Below are positions 24,275-31,828 of a stretch of DNA of 64,000 nucleotides, piece after piece (position 1 is the stretch's first letter; every line of letters begins with the position of its first letter). The notes beneath the pieces are model-generated. The model was not told where the DNA came from. It saw only the letters and a program-made list of their open reading frames with translations, and did no database searches. Source of the stretch: Treponema sp. C6A8 (GTDB lineage Bacteria; Spirochaetota; Spirochaetia; Treponematales; Treponemataceae). The translations under genes were made by a program, and so were the position numbers. The DNA is taken from NCBI RefSeq assembly GCF_000619925.1, contig NZ_JHVB01000009.1:1-64000 (forward strand), written 5' to 3'.

Positions 24275-24766
24275 ATGAAACTGGAAGCCTTATTTAACGT
24301 AAGTAACAATAAACTCTTTTGGATTAAGGACAATTCTCCTGCCGACTCTGACTCTTTTGAAAAAATCAGCATTAAATGGTCACAGGTAGAACTTGATGAT
24401 GAAGTTTACAACGAAGAATTCCTTGCAAACCTCCGCGACCAGCTTAAGGCCCTGGATGAAGCAAACAAATTTGCAATCCTGATTCCAGAAATTGACCGGC
24501 CATATGAGACTCCAGTTCAGAAAGAAGCTTTTACTAACGCGATGAACCATGCAGCCCGCCGCGTAAAAGACTGCGTAAGCGTTGCAGGCTTTTTACTCCC
24601 TGAAGCTTTACTAAAAGACGGACTTTCTGCCGGAAAAGCAGCTGCAGATTTTATGGAAACTCTGGCTGTAAAACACGCGCAGTATGTTTATTTTACAAAA
24701 TCAGATGACATCAAAGCTCTCAATCTGGCAGAAGATATTTCAAAATCAAACGTTGTAGTACTATAA
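24275..24766 (+). CDS. Hypothetical cytoplasmic protein
   Basis: 163-residue soluble protein with no signal peptide or membrane helix. It is acidic, with alternating helices and short strands (KFAILIPEIDRPYETP; SVAGFLLPEALLKDGL; YVYFTKSDDIKALN), suggesting a compact alpha/beta fold. I do not recognise the family. The ATG at 24275 is chosen because the -10 box ends 7 nt before it and the longer reading would start inside the terminator. It has no ribosome site. It lies between a PTS regulatory protein and a lytic transglycosylase, each with separate signals, so the neighbourhood says little about its role. Confidence 0.65.
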   Translation: MKLEALFNVSNNKLFWIKDNSPADSDSFEKISIKWSQVELDDEVYNEEFLANLRDQLKALDEANKFAILIPEIDRPYETPVQKEAFTNAMNHAARRVKDCVSVAGFLLPEALLKDGLSAGKAAADFMETLAVKHAQYVYFTKSDDIKALNLAEDISKSNVVVL

Positions 24767-24771
24767 AACTA

Positions 24772-24809
24772 CATTATTTGCGAAATATTACACTATTTGC
24801 AAATATATT
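24772..24809. repeat. Pair of 19-bp direct repeats upstream of the transglycosylase gene
   Basis: CATTATTTGCGAAATATTA (24772-24790) is followed directly by CACTATTTGCAAATATATT (24791-24809). Each is nearly palindromic around TTTGCAAA, so they could be a regulator's paired binding sites. Confidence 0.4.
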
Positions 24810-24924
24810 CCAAAAAAAATATAAAAAAAACGAAATTTTCACTAAAATTCACTTGATTTCTTTTTGCGAATATGGCAATATATAAATCGTTCTGACGAAG
24901 AACACCAATTAAGAAAGGTAACTG

Positions 24925-25704
24925 ATGATGTACGGAAACGATGATTCAAACTTTAAAGTTTCTTCAATGTTTGCCGCTTCTTTAGGACTTATCCTGGTTG
25001 TTGCAGCACTTCTCGTTTATTTCCTCTTACCAGCGGATAAAAATAACGAAGCAGAGGAAACAATAACTCTTGCTAATCTTTCGGAAGAAACCGAAGACGA
25101 GCTTACACTAGCGTTTCAGGATTATTTTTCTGAATACACAGTTAAAAAGCTCAACGATAATACTGATAACGGTTTGATTTTGTACCGTCAGCCGCTTTCA
25201 AAAGCTGCAGTAGAATGGTTCTACTATCAGATTACCGGAAATAAAGTTGTAGCTAATGCTATACTTTCTCAGGCCGAAGCAAATGATATTCCACTTTCAC
25301 TGGCTTTTGCTTTAGCTCATACAGAAAGTTCATATAACGTAAAAGCTATCAATCGTAACGCTAACAGTTCGATTGACCGCGGGTTGTTCCAGCTGAACAG
25401 TAATTCGTTCCCTGGACTTACAGAAAGCGACTTTTACGATGCAGAAAAAAGCGCCTACTACGGACTTTCACACTTGAAGTTCTGTTTGGGTTCTGCAGGA
25501 AATGAAGTTTCGGCTTTGGCAATGTACAATGCCGGAACAAACAGAGTGCGATCTAATAAGACTCCGCTCTCTACATTAAATTATATCGGCAAAATTCTGG
25601 CGTATCAGAAAATGCTTGAGCAGCTTTTTGAAGAACAGGTGACACCTTATTTTGAAAATCAGATTTCACCTAATCTGACTGTAGCATACGTTGGAAAGAA
25701 ATAA
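24925..25704 (+). CDS. Membrane-anchored lytic transglycosylase (SLT domain)
   Basis: 259 residues. A single N-terminal membrane helix (about 14-36, FAASLGLILVVAALLVYFLL) anchors it with the catalytic part in the periplasm. The SLT domain begins near residue 115: IPLSLAFALAHTESSYNVKA holds the catalytic Glu (HTESSYN), followed by IDRGLFQLNS and SALAMYNAGTNRV, the standard motifs of the goose-lysozyme-like fold. It would cleave peptidoglycan glycan strands, for growth or for insertion of a structure such as a flagellum. An AAAGG ribosome site precedes ATGATG. The 3'UTR forms two hairpins before a terminator (see 25705). Confidence 0.88.
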   Translation: MMYGNDDSNFKVSSMFAASLGLILVVAALLVYFLLPADKNNEAEETITLANLSEETEDELTLAFQDYFSEYTVKKLNDNTDNGLILYRQPLSKAAVEWFYYQITGNKVVANAILSQAEANDIPLSLAFALAHTESSYNVKAINRNANSSIDRGLFQLNSNSFPGLTESDFYDAEKSAYYGLSHLKFCLGSAGNEVSALAMYNAGTNRVRSNKTPLSTLNYIGKILAYQKMLEQLFEEQVTPYFENQISPNLTVAYVGKK

Positions 25705-25828
25705 GCGGGAAACCGCAAAAAGAAACTCCAGAGCTCCGGTAACGGACTATCTGAAGTTTCTATAAGACAGCCTCCTAATTTTAAGCAAGACCGTTTTTTT
25801 AGTTTTTTTTCGGTCTTGCTTTTTTTTT
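25705..25828 (+). ncRNA. Candidate structured 3'UTR or small RNA
   Basis: Right after the transglycosylase stop codon come GCGG-GAAA-CCGC (25705-25716), then a longer stem AGAAACT/AGTTTCT (25721-25727 and 25755-25761) with inner CAGA/TCTG and TCCG-GTAA-CGGA. Both terminal loops are GNRA type. A single-stranded linker then contains CCTCCT (25771-25776), followed by the terminator. It could be a processed 3'UTR-derived RNA able to pair with ribosome sites. No known RNA family is recognised. Confidence 0.4.
25783..25828 (+). terminator. Terminator after the transglycosylase and its structured 3'UTR
   Basis: AAGCAAGACCG (25783-25793) pairs with CGGTCTTGCTT (25811-25821), then a T-run. Confidence 0.88.
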
Positions 25829-25849
25829 GTCTTCAGCTTATTTTTATTC

Positions 25850-25865
25850 TGTTAAATATTTAACA
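25850..25865. promoter_or_regulatory. Rex-like operator
   Basis: Perfect 16-bp palindrome TGTTAAATATTTAACA, matching the known Rex consensus shape TTGTTAA...TTAACAA, about 100 bp before the Rex-family gene. It suggests autoregulation by the NADH/NAD ratio. Confidence 0.6.
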
Positions 25866-25883
25866 ATAACTATCAAATTCCGC

Positions 25884-25921
25884 TAAATTCAGCCTTATTT
25901 AAGCCAAATTCGCTGAATTTA
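25884..25921. promoter_or_regulatory. Second palindrome in the rex leader
   Basis: TAAATTCAGC (25884-25893) and GCTGAATTTA (25912-25921), a perfect 10-bp inverted repeat 18 bp apart. It may be an operator or an mRNA hairpin. Confidence 0.45.
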
Positions 25922-25961
25922 TCATTAAAAATTATTGTCCCTGACAGAGGAGATACCTATA

Positions 25962-26582
25962 ATGCAGTCATCACAATCACAAGTTCCAGAAATTGTGAAA
26001 AAAAGAATGATTCAGCTTTGTACGCTGCTTGAATCTTTTTCAAAGGAAAAAATCACTTCGCAGGAGATTAAGGCTCTTACGGGGTGGACGGATTCTACTA
26101 TCAGACATGACTTCTGGCTGATGGATTTGAAAAAAGGTGTATCAAACGGCTACTTTACGGCTGAACTCAAGGCAGAGCTGGAAGAAAAGCTTGAACTTAA
26201 AGCTGATGAAGAAAGCCCTAAGAAAAACCTCTGCATTGTGGGATTAAACAGGCTGGGAGCAGCCCTGCTGGATGAAAATATGTTTTCTGACAGCGGTTTT
26301 GCGATTAAGGCGGGATTTGACACCAACCTTTACAGGGTTGAAATCCTGCGCTCATCTTTCCCCCTCTACCCTGCAAGCCAGATGGACTTTGTGATAAAAA
26401 AAGAAAAGATTGAGTACGCAGTTCTGACAGTTGATTCTAAGAACGCGCAGTCAATGGCAGAAAAACTTTCAAAGGCGGGAGTCCGTGGCATTGTGAACAT
26501 GACGGATACAGTTTTGAAAGTACCTGACAATGTAAAAGTGGAAAACGTGTCCGTACTAACGGCACTTAAAATAGTAAGTTAG
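25962..26582 (+). CDS. rex: Rex family redox-sensing transcriptional repressor
   Basis: 206 residues. The N-terminal winged helix has KITSQEIKALTGWTDSTIRH then DFWLM, where Rex proteins have the invariant R-x-D recognition helix. The C-terminal Rossmann part runs NLCIVGLNRLGAALL, GFAIKAGFD, YAVLTVDSKNAQSMAEKLSK, AGVRGIVNMTDTVLKVPDNV and VENVSVLTAL, all matching Rex order. The dinucleotide motif is G-L-N-R-L-G instead of the usual GxGxxG, so NADH sensing may be altered. Rex normally represses fermentation and NADH-reoxidation genes when NAD is high. The start at 25962 has a GAGGAG ribosome site. A Rex-like palindrome lies upstream, and serC-serA follow after a family F element. Confidence 0.85.
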   Translation: MQSSQSQVPEIVKKRMIQLCTLLESFSKEKITSQEIKALTGWTDSTIRHDFWLMDLKKGVSNGYFTAELKAELEEKLELKADEESPKKNLCIVGLNRLGAALLDENMFSDSGFAIKAGFDTNLYRVEILRSSFPLYPASQMDFVIKKEKIEYAVLTVDSKNAQSMAEKLSKAGVRGIVNMTDTVLKVPDNVKVENVSVLTALKIVS

Positions 26583-26588
26583 ATTTAA

Positions 26589-26721
26589 AGGTACTAGGTT
26601 CTAGGTTACAGGTTCTAGACCGGGGCGTTGCGGGGTGTCCCCGCAGAAGGGGTAGCGAGCAACGAAGTGCGAGCGAGGGGAAGGCTTTCCCCTCCTTCCT
26701 GGAACCTAAAACCTAATACCT
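26589..26721. repeat. Family F element, copy 1, with AGGTTCTAGGTT inverted flanks
   Basis: The core (26622-26698) begins GGGGCGTTGCGGGGTGTCCC, then AGAAGGGGTAGCG and GCGAGGGGAAGGCTTTCCCC. The core motifs recur at 50076-50160. Here the core is enclosed by AGGTACTAGGTTCTAGGTTA (26589 on) and its near complement ending at 26721 (18 of 21 bases match), absent from the other copy. Confidence 0.75.
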
Positions 26722-26736
26722 AAAAAGGAGAAAACG

Positions 26737-27873
26737 ATGTCAAGAGTGTACAACTTTAGCGCAGGTCCTAGCTGCCTGCCGGAAGAAGTTCTGAACGAAT
26801 GTGCAAAAGAAATGCTGGATTACAATGGAACAGGCCAGTCGGTAATGGAAATGAGCCACCGTTCAAAGGCTTATGAACCGATTATTGAAGATGCTGAGGC
26901 TATGGTTCGCAAGCTGATGAAGGTGCCTGACAACTACAAGGTTCTTTTTGTTCAGGGCGGCGGTTCTACACAGTTCGCTATGGTTGCAGAAAATCTTGGC
27001 ATTAAGCATAAAAAGGCTGCTTACATCGAAACTGGAGTTTGGGCAAAGAAAGCTGCAGCAGAAGCTAAAAAACTTGGAATTGAAGTTGATGTAATCGCAT
27101 CAAGCAAGGACAAGAACTATTCTTATATTCCACGCGTTGAAAAAATCAGCGGTGACTACGACTACGCTTACATCTGTTTTAACAACACAATCATGGGAAC
27201 TCACTACGAGTACATTCCTGACACAGGAGATATTCCTCTAGTAGCTGATATTTCTTCCTGCGTTTTGAGCGAGCCTCTGGACGTAACAAAATTCGGTCTG
27301 CTTTTTGCAGGCGCTCAGAAAAACCTTGCTCCAGCCGGTGTTACTCTTGTAATCATCCGTGAAGATTTGATTCCGGAACCTGAAAACTGCCTGCCTGGCA
27401 CTCCAACCATGCTTGCTTACAAGACTCACGCTGACAACGGTTCTATGTACAATACTCCACCTTGCTACACAATCTACGTTCTTGGAAAGGTTTTGCACTG
27501 GATTGAAGCTAACGGCGGTGCTGAAGGTATGCTTAAACGCAACAAGGAAAAGGCAGATTACCTTTACAACTACCTGGACAGCAACGAAGGAAACTTCTAC
27601 CACGCAACAGCTCAGACTGGAAGCCGCTCTTTGATGAACGTTCCTTTCCTTACAAAATACTCTGACCACGCCGCAGATGATGAAGCCGCTGCCGCAAAAG
27701 AAAAGGAAATCAACGACAAGTTTGTTAAGGCTGCAAGTGCCGCTGGTCTTGTAAACCTTAAAGGTCACCGCCTTGTTGGTGGTATGCGCGCTTCTATCTA
27801 CAATGCAATGACACTTGACGGTGTAAAGGCATTGGTTGACTTTATGAAGAAATTCGCAGAAGAAAATAAATAA
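26737..27873 (+). CDS. serC: Phosphoserine aminotransferase
   Basis: 378-residue PLP enzyme that makes 3-phosphoserine from 3-phosphohydroxypyruvate and glutamate, the second step of serine synthesis. The start VYNFSAGPSCLPEEVL, substrate loop MEMSHRSKAYEPI, QGGGSTQFAM, and the PLP lysine in LFAGAQKNLAPAGVT (Lys near 195) are typical of class V SerC, as is the C-terminal VGGMRASIYNAM. A strong AAGGAGAAAA ribosome site precedes the ATG. serA follows 96 bp downstream, separated by a family D inverted repeat, and catalyses the previous step, so the pair forms the serine pathway. Confidence 0.96.
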   Translation: MSRVYNFSAGPSCLPEEVLNECAKEMLDYNGTGQSVMEMSHRSKAYEPIIEDAEAMVRKLMKVPDNYKVLFVQGGGSTQFAMVAENLGIKHKKAAYIETGVWAKKAAAEAKKLGIEVDVIASSKDKNYSYIPRVEKISGDYDYAYICFNNTIMGTHYEYIPDTGDIPLVADISSCVLSEPLDVTKFGLLFAGAQKNLAPAGVTLVIIREDLIPEPENCLPGTPTMLAYKTHADNGSMYNTPPCYTIYVLGKVLHWIEANGGAEGMLKRNKEKADYLYNYLDSNEGNFYHATAQTGSRSLMNVPFLTKYSDHAADDEAAAAKEKEINDKFVKAASAAGLVNLKGHRLVGGMRASIYNAMTLDGVKALVDFMKKFAEENK

Positions 27874-27877
27874 AAAT

Positions 27878-27949
27878 AGCCGCAGATAAACACAGATAAG
27901 ACACAGATAAAAAAAAATATCTGTGAAAATCTGTGTCCCATCTGTGGCT
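27878..27949. repeat. Family D inverted-repeat element, copy 2
   Basis: AGCCGCAGATAAACACAGAT and ATCTGTGTCCCATCTGTGGC complement each other, with a short AT-rich centre. It fills the serC-serA gap. The arms match those at 18024-18158. Confidence 0.75.
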
Positions 27950-27969
27950 AATAAATTAAGGAAACTATT

Positions 27970-29187
27970 ATGTTTAAGATTCAGACTTTAAATAAAATTG
28001 CGGCAGTTGGTCTTAACCAGCTGGAAAGAGACGTTTACGAAATCGCATCTGACATCAATAATCCGGATGCAATTCTTGTTCGCTCGGCTGACATGCACTC
28101 TATGGAAATTTCTGACAGCGTAAAGGCAGTTGCACGCGCAGGGGCTGGAACAAACAATATCCCAATTCCTGAACTTACAGAAAAGGGCGTTGTTGTATTC
28201 AACACTCCTGGTGCTAATGCAAACGCCGTAAAAGAGCTTGTAATCCTCGGTCTTTTGCTTGCAAGCCGTCCAGCTATCAGCGCTAACGCATGGGCAAAGG
28301 GACTTACAGGAAAAGGTGATGAAATCCCTGATCTTGCTGAAAAAGGAAAATCACAGTTTGTTGGTCCTGAGCTTAAGGGCAAAACACTTGGTGTAATCGG
28401 TCTTGGTGCAATTGGTGCTATGGTTGCTAACCTTGCGCTTAAATTCGGAATGGAAGTTATCGGTTATGATCCTTTCCTTTCTGTAAAAGCTGCTTTGAGC
28501 CTTGATCACAATGTAAAAATCGCTGAAACACTGGATACTGTATTTGCAAAATCTGACTACATCACCATCCATGTTCCTCAGACAAATGATACAAAGGGCA
28601 TGATTAATGCTACTACAATCAAGACTATGAAGGACGGTGTCCGCATTTTAAACATTGCCCGCGGCGGTCTTGTAAACAATGCTGATATTCTTGCCGCTTT
28701 GGACAGCGGAAAAGTTGCAGCATTCGTAAGCGACTTCTGTGCAGAAGAGCTTTTGAATCATCCAAAGGTAATCTGTCTGCCACACCTTGGCGCTTCTACT
28801 CCAGAGGCAGAAGACAACTGTGCCGTTATGGCAGCAGCTCAGCTTAAGGACTTCCTTGAGTTCGGAAATATCGTAAACTCTGTAAACTTCCCTAAGACTG
28901 TTACAGACAACCCTATTCCACAGGGCGGAACTCGTCTTTGTATCAGCCATAAAAACATTCCTGATACAATTTCTAAGTTCACAACAATCCTTGGTGAAGC
29001 AAAGCTCAACATTGCATCATTCATCAACCAGGCTCGCGGTGACGTTGCATACAACATCATCGACGTAGACGGAAAAGTTACAGATGACATCATCGCAAAA
29101 CTCGCTGCCTGCGACACTGTAAACCGCGTAAGACCAATCTTCGCAGACCAGACTGTTCATCACGAAGCTACGAGTGATGATGATTAA
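27970..29187 (+). CDS. serA: D-3-phosphoglycerate dehydrogenase with ACT domain
   Basis: 405-residue NAD enzyme starting serine synthesis from 3-phosphoglycerate. The nucleotide site is LGVIGLGAIGAMVANLA near residues 140-156. The catalytic Arg (NIARGGLVNN), Glu (PEAEDN) and His (CLPHLGAST) regions follow in order. The last 85 residues look like an ACT regulatory domain (PDTISKFTTILGEAKLNIAS), which in other species binds serine for feedback inhibition. AAGGA lies nine bases before the ATG. It works with serC upstream and takes glycolytic 3-phosphoglycerate, the same pool as gpmI. Confidence 0.94.
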   Translation: MFKIQTLNKIAAVGLNQLERDVYEIASDINNPDAILVRSADMHSMEISDSVKAVARAGAGTNNIPIPELTEKGVVVFNTPGANANAVKELVILGLLLASRPAISANAWAKGLTGKGDEIPDLAEKGKSQFVGPELKGKTLGVIGLGAIGAMVANLALKFGMEVIGYDPFLSVKAALSLDHNVKIAETLDTVFAKSDYITIHVPQTNDTKGMINATTIKTMKDGVRILNIARGGLVNNADILAALDSGKVAAFVSDFCAEELLNHPKVICLPHLGASTPEAEDNCAVMAAAQLKDFLEFGNIVNSVNFPKTVTDNPIPQGGTRLCISHKNIPDTISKFTTILGEAKLNIASFINQARGDVAYNIIDVDGKVTDDIIAKLAACDTVNRVRPIFADQTVHHEATSDDD

Positions 29188-29280
29188 AATCGAAGAACCG
29201 TTAAAAAACGAGCTGCGACAGCGGGTCGTTTTAGGTTCATCGATAGAAGATCTCGGTGCGAGACTAGCGAGCTCCGTTCT
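29188..29280 (+). repeat. Dispersed intergenic element, family B, copy 4
   Basis: AATCGAAGAACCGTTAAAAA, ACGAGCTGCGACAGCGGGTC, TTTTAGGTTCATCGATAGAA and GCGAGACTAGCGAGC, starting right after the serA stop codon. Nearly identical to the inverted copy at 6314-6407. Confidence 0.75.
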
Positions 29281-29289
29281 ATAAAATTA

Positions 29290-29322
29290 AAGGCTGCCCT
29301 AAAACTCAGGCAGCCTCTTTCA
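29290..29322. terminator. Bidirectional terminator between serA and the MCP gene
   Basis: AGGCTGCC (29291-29298) and GGCAGCCT (29309-29316) with A-rich and T-rich flanks. Confidence 0.75.
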
Positions 29323-29324
29323 TT

Positions 29325-31211
29325 TTAAACCTTAAACATACTTATCTGCGAGTTGATTCCTTCAATCGCGTCGCGCACTTCGGAAGAGTTCTTGGCAAGA
29401 ACTGAACCGCTTTCACCAATCTGGTGGGCGCCGCCTGAAATCTCTTCAACGCCAACCTTCATGCTTTCTGTTGACGTTCTCAGCTTCTGCATTTCACCAA
29501 GAATAAGTTCATTTCGGCCTGCAATATCCTTTGAAGCGTTACGAACTTCGCCGGTACTGTCATTCATGCCGCGCAGGGCATTGCTTATCTGCATGGAACC
29601 TTCGTTCTGCTCCTGCATTGCATTTTTAATATGAGTTACAAGCTGCTCTGTTTCTGTAATCTTTTCAGATACGACAGAGAAGGCTTCACTAGCCTCTGTA
29701 GAAGCAACTACTACGCTGGAAATTGAATCCTTAATATTATTAAGCTGCTGTCCGATTGTCTTAGACTGAGCGCTTGAAGTTTCAGAAAGCTTACGGATTT
29801 CATCAGCAACAACCGCAAAGCCTTTTCCTGCCTCTCCCGCATGAGCCGCTTCAATAGCCGCATTCATTGCAAGAAGGTTTGTCTGGCTGGCAATATTTGC
29901 AATCGCAATGTTTGCATCGTGAAGCATCTTACTCTGCTCTTCAATCTGCTGGATTCGGGCATTTACATCCTGCTGCTTTGTAACACCAGTGTCGGTATTT
30001 TTTGCAAGAAGGGTAAAGGAACCTGCCATCTTATCAACAGAATTGTTTACAGAGGCGATATTACCAATCATCTCTTCAACGGCGCTTGAAGCATCAGTTA
30101 CGCTTGAATACTGGCGCTCAATCATGCTGTCCAGCTGGGTGATGTTTGTCGCAATTGTATCAACGGCATCTGCAGCCTGATGAACACCATTGCTCTGCTC
30201 AGTAATCTGACCGTTAATATTATCAATATTAGAAATAATCTGAGTAATTGCGCTGGCTGTACCTGCAGCATTCTGGGCAAGAGATTCACCAAGAGAATGC
30301 ATGCCTTCAGCCTGAGTTTTAATGTGTGAAATTGTCGCGCGAAGTTTTTCAATCGTGCGGTTGAAATATTCACTCAGGCGGGCAATTTCATCATTGCCGG
30401 AAACCGGCAGTTTGGCGGTCAAATCACCTTCACCTTCTGAAATGTCCTTAAAGTTTTCTGTAATACGTGAAATAGGACGTACAAAAATGATTACGACTAC
30501 AAGAACAAAAATAATGCAGGCAATTACAATTACGACAACGCCCATTAAAATCTGCTTAATAAGGATAACATTAAACAAACCTTCCTGCTCTTTGTGCTCA
30601 GCGGCAATTGCAATATCAATATCATCAATATAATTACCAGTACCGATTACCCACTTGTAAGGCTTGTAAGGCGCCGTATAAGAACGCTTAGGCTCCGGCT
30701 TATCACTTCCAAGCTTTGGGAATTTAAAATCTGTAAAACCGCCCGCATCTGATTTTCCACATTCAATAAAATCAGCAACCATGTGCTTGCCGTCTTCATC
30801 AGTCCAGTCAAGGCGGTTTGTACCCTCGGTAGCGGGTTTTGGCGGAAGCAGGACGTTCACACCGTCAAAAGTATCAATCCAGAAGTAGCCGTCTGTTCCG
30901 TAACGAACCCCGCGCATAATTTCCTTTACGCGAGCCTGTCGCTCTTCAAGAGAAAGTCCTTCCTTTTGATAGATTTCATCGTAAGTTTTGATTACAGTGA
31001 TGGCATTCTGAACCTGCCACTGAATCTTTTCGTCGTACGCGCTGAGCATAAGTGACTGCTGCTTTTGAAGCGTATACTTTTGAAGTGACATAATAGTCCG
31101 CAAGGCAACAACGGTATAGGTAACGGCAACCGCAAGCAAAATGATTACCGAAAATCCGCCAACTTTTACCTTCAAACTTCCAAAAAAGCCGTGATTCTTA
31201 ACATCAGCCAT
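29325..31211 (-). CDS. Methyl-accepting chemotaxis protein with single Cache domain
   Basis: 628 residues. Two membrane helices (about 14-35 and 213-240) flank a periplasmic sCache_2-type sensor marked by [20 protein letters not shown] and [20 protein letters not shown] linker follows ([20 protein letters not shown]), then a long coiled-coil signalling domain whose hairpin tip reads [20 protein letters not shown] and [14 protein letters not shown], the CheA/CheW contact. It senses a small ligand outside the inner membrane, possibly an organic or amino acid as for other single Cache receptors, and steers flagellar motors. An AGGAGGC ribosome site precedes the ATG. No other chemotaxis genes are nearby. 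Confidence 0.94.
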   Translation of the reverse strand: MADVKNHGFFGSLKVKVGGFSVIILLAVAVTYTVVALRTIMSLQKYTLQKQQSLMLSAYDEKIQWQVQNAITVIKTYDEIYQKEGLSLEERQARVKEIMRGVRYGTDGYFWIDTFDGVNVLLPPKPATEGTNRLDWTDEDGKHMVADFIECGKSDAGGFTDFKFPKLGSDKPEPKRSYTAPYKPYKWVIGTGNYIDDIDIAIAAEHKEQEGLFNVILIKQILMGVVVIVIACIIFVLVVVIIFVRPISRITENFKDISEGEGDLTAKLPVSGNDEIARLSEYFNRTIEKLRATISHIKTQAEGMHSLGESLAQNAAGTASAITQIISNIDNINGQITEQSNGVHQAADAVDTIATNITQLDSMIERQYSSVTDASSAVEEMIGNIASVNNSVDKMAGSFTLLAKNTDTGVTKQQDVNARIQQIEEQSKMLHDANIAIANIASQTNLLAMNAAIEAAHAGEAGKGFAVVADEIRKLSETSSAQSKTIGQQLNNIKDSISSVVVASTEASEAFSVVSEKITETEQLVTHIKNAMQEQNEGSMQISNALRGMNDSTGEVRNASKDIAGRNELILGEMQKLRTSTESMKVGVEEISGGAHQIGESGSVLAKNSSEVRDAIEGINSQISMFKV

Positions 31212-31286
31212 AAAACTAAGCCTCCTGATTCTGCTGCACCCTTCCCACTAACTTTTTTGCATAAAATAAATTATAACACAGAATTA

Positions 31287-31315
31287 TTAACAGTAAAGTT
31301 TTTTAATGCTATAAT
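31287..31315 (+). promoter_or_regulatory. Promoter of the dCMP deaminase gene
   Basis: TTAACA (31287-31292), 17 bp, TATAAT (31310-31315). The ATG starts 6 nt later and no ribosome site is possible in that space. Confidence 0.7.
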
Positions 31316-31321
31316 GATTTC

Positions 31322-31813
31322 ATGATTACACCAAAAAGAGCTGATTACATTTCATGGGACGAATATTTTATGGGAGTTGCAAAGCTTTCCGGCCTGCGCT
31401 CAAAAGATCCTAACACTCCGGTAGGGGCCTGCATTGTTTCGGCAGACAATAAAATCCTTTCTATGGGCTATAACGGATTCCCACGCGGCTGCAGTGATGA
31501 TGAATTTCCCTGGTCACGCGAAGATGAAAATCCCCTCAATACAAAATACATTTACGTTACTCACAGCGAATTAAACGCAATTTTAAACTACAGGGGCGGA
31601 AGTCTTGAAGGTGCAAAAATCTACGTTTCACTTTTTCCCTGCAACGAATGCGCAAAGGCAATCATTCAGTGCGGAATTAAAACTGTAATCTATGATGACA
31701 ATAAATACGACGGGACTCCAAGTGTAATTGCATCAAAAAAAATGTTTGATGCGGCCGGCGTAAAATATATCCACTATGAAAGCAGCGGAAGGGAAATTAA
31801 AATCACCCTGTAA
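31322..31813 (+). CDS. dCMP deaminase
   Basis: 163-residue zinc enzyme of the cytidine/deoxycytidylate deaminase fold that converts dCMP to dUMP for thymidylate synthesis. The start YISWDEYFMGVAKLSGLRSK and VGACIVSADNKILSMGYNGF are typical. Zinc ligands and the proton shuttle are seen in HSELNAIL (His-x-Glu) and FPCNECAKAI (Pro-Cys-x-x-Cys). No ribosome site is present and the -10 box ends 6 nt before ATG, so the message is likely leaderless. The YitT gene starts 15 bp after its stop codon with a weak ribosome site and is probably co-transcribed. Confidence 0.92.
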   Translation: MITPKRADYISWDEYFMGVAKLSGLRSKDPNTPVGACIVSADNKILSMGYNGFPRGCSDDEFPWSREDENPLNTKYIYVTHSELNAILNYRGGSLEGAKIYVSLFPCNECAKAIIQCGIKTVIYDDNKYDGTPSVIASKKMFDAAGVKYIHYESSGREIKITL

Positions 31814-31828
31814 AAAAGGCGGCAGAAG

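Noticed and set aside
25705..25780. Known riboswitch or SRP/6S RNA at the transglycosylase 3' end
   Set aside because: None of the conserved cores of cyclic di-GMP, glycine, guanidine or other riboswitches, nor the SRP tetraloop region, could be matched by eye.
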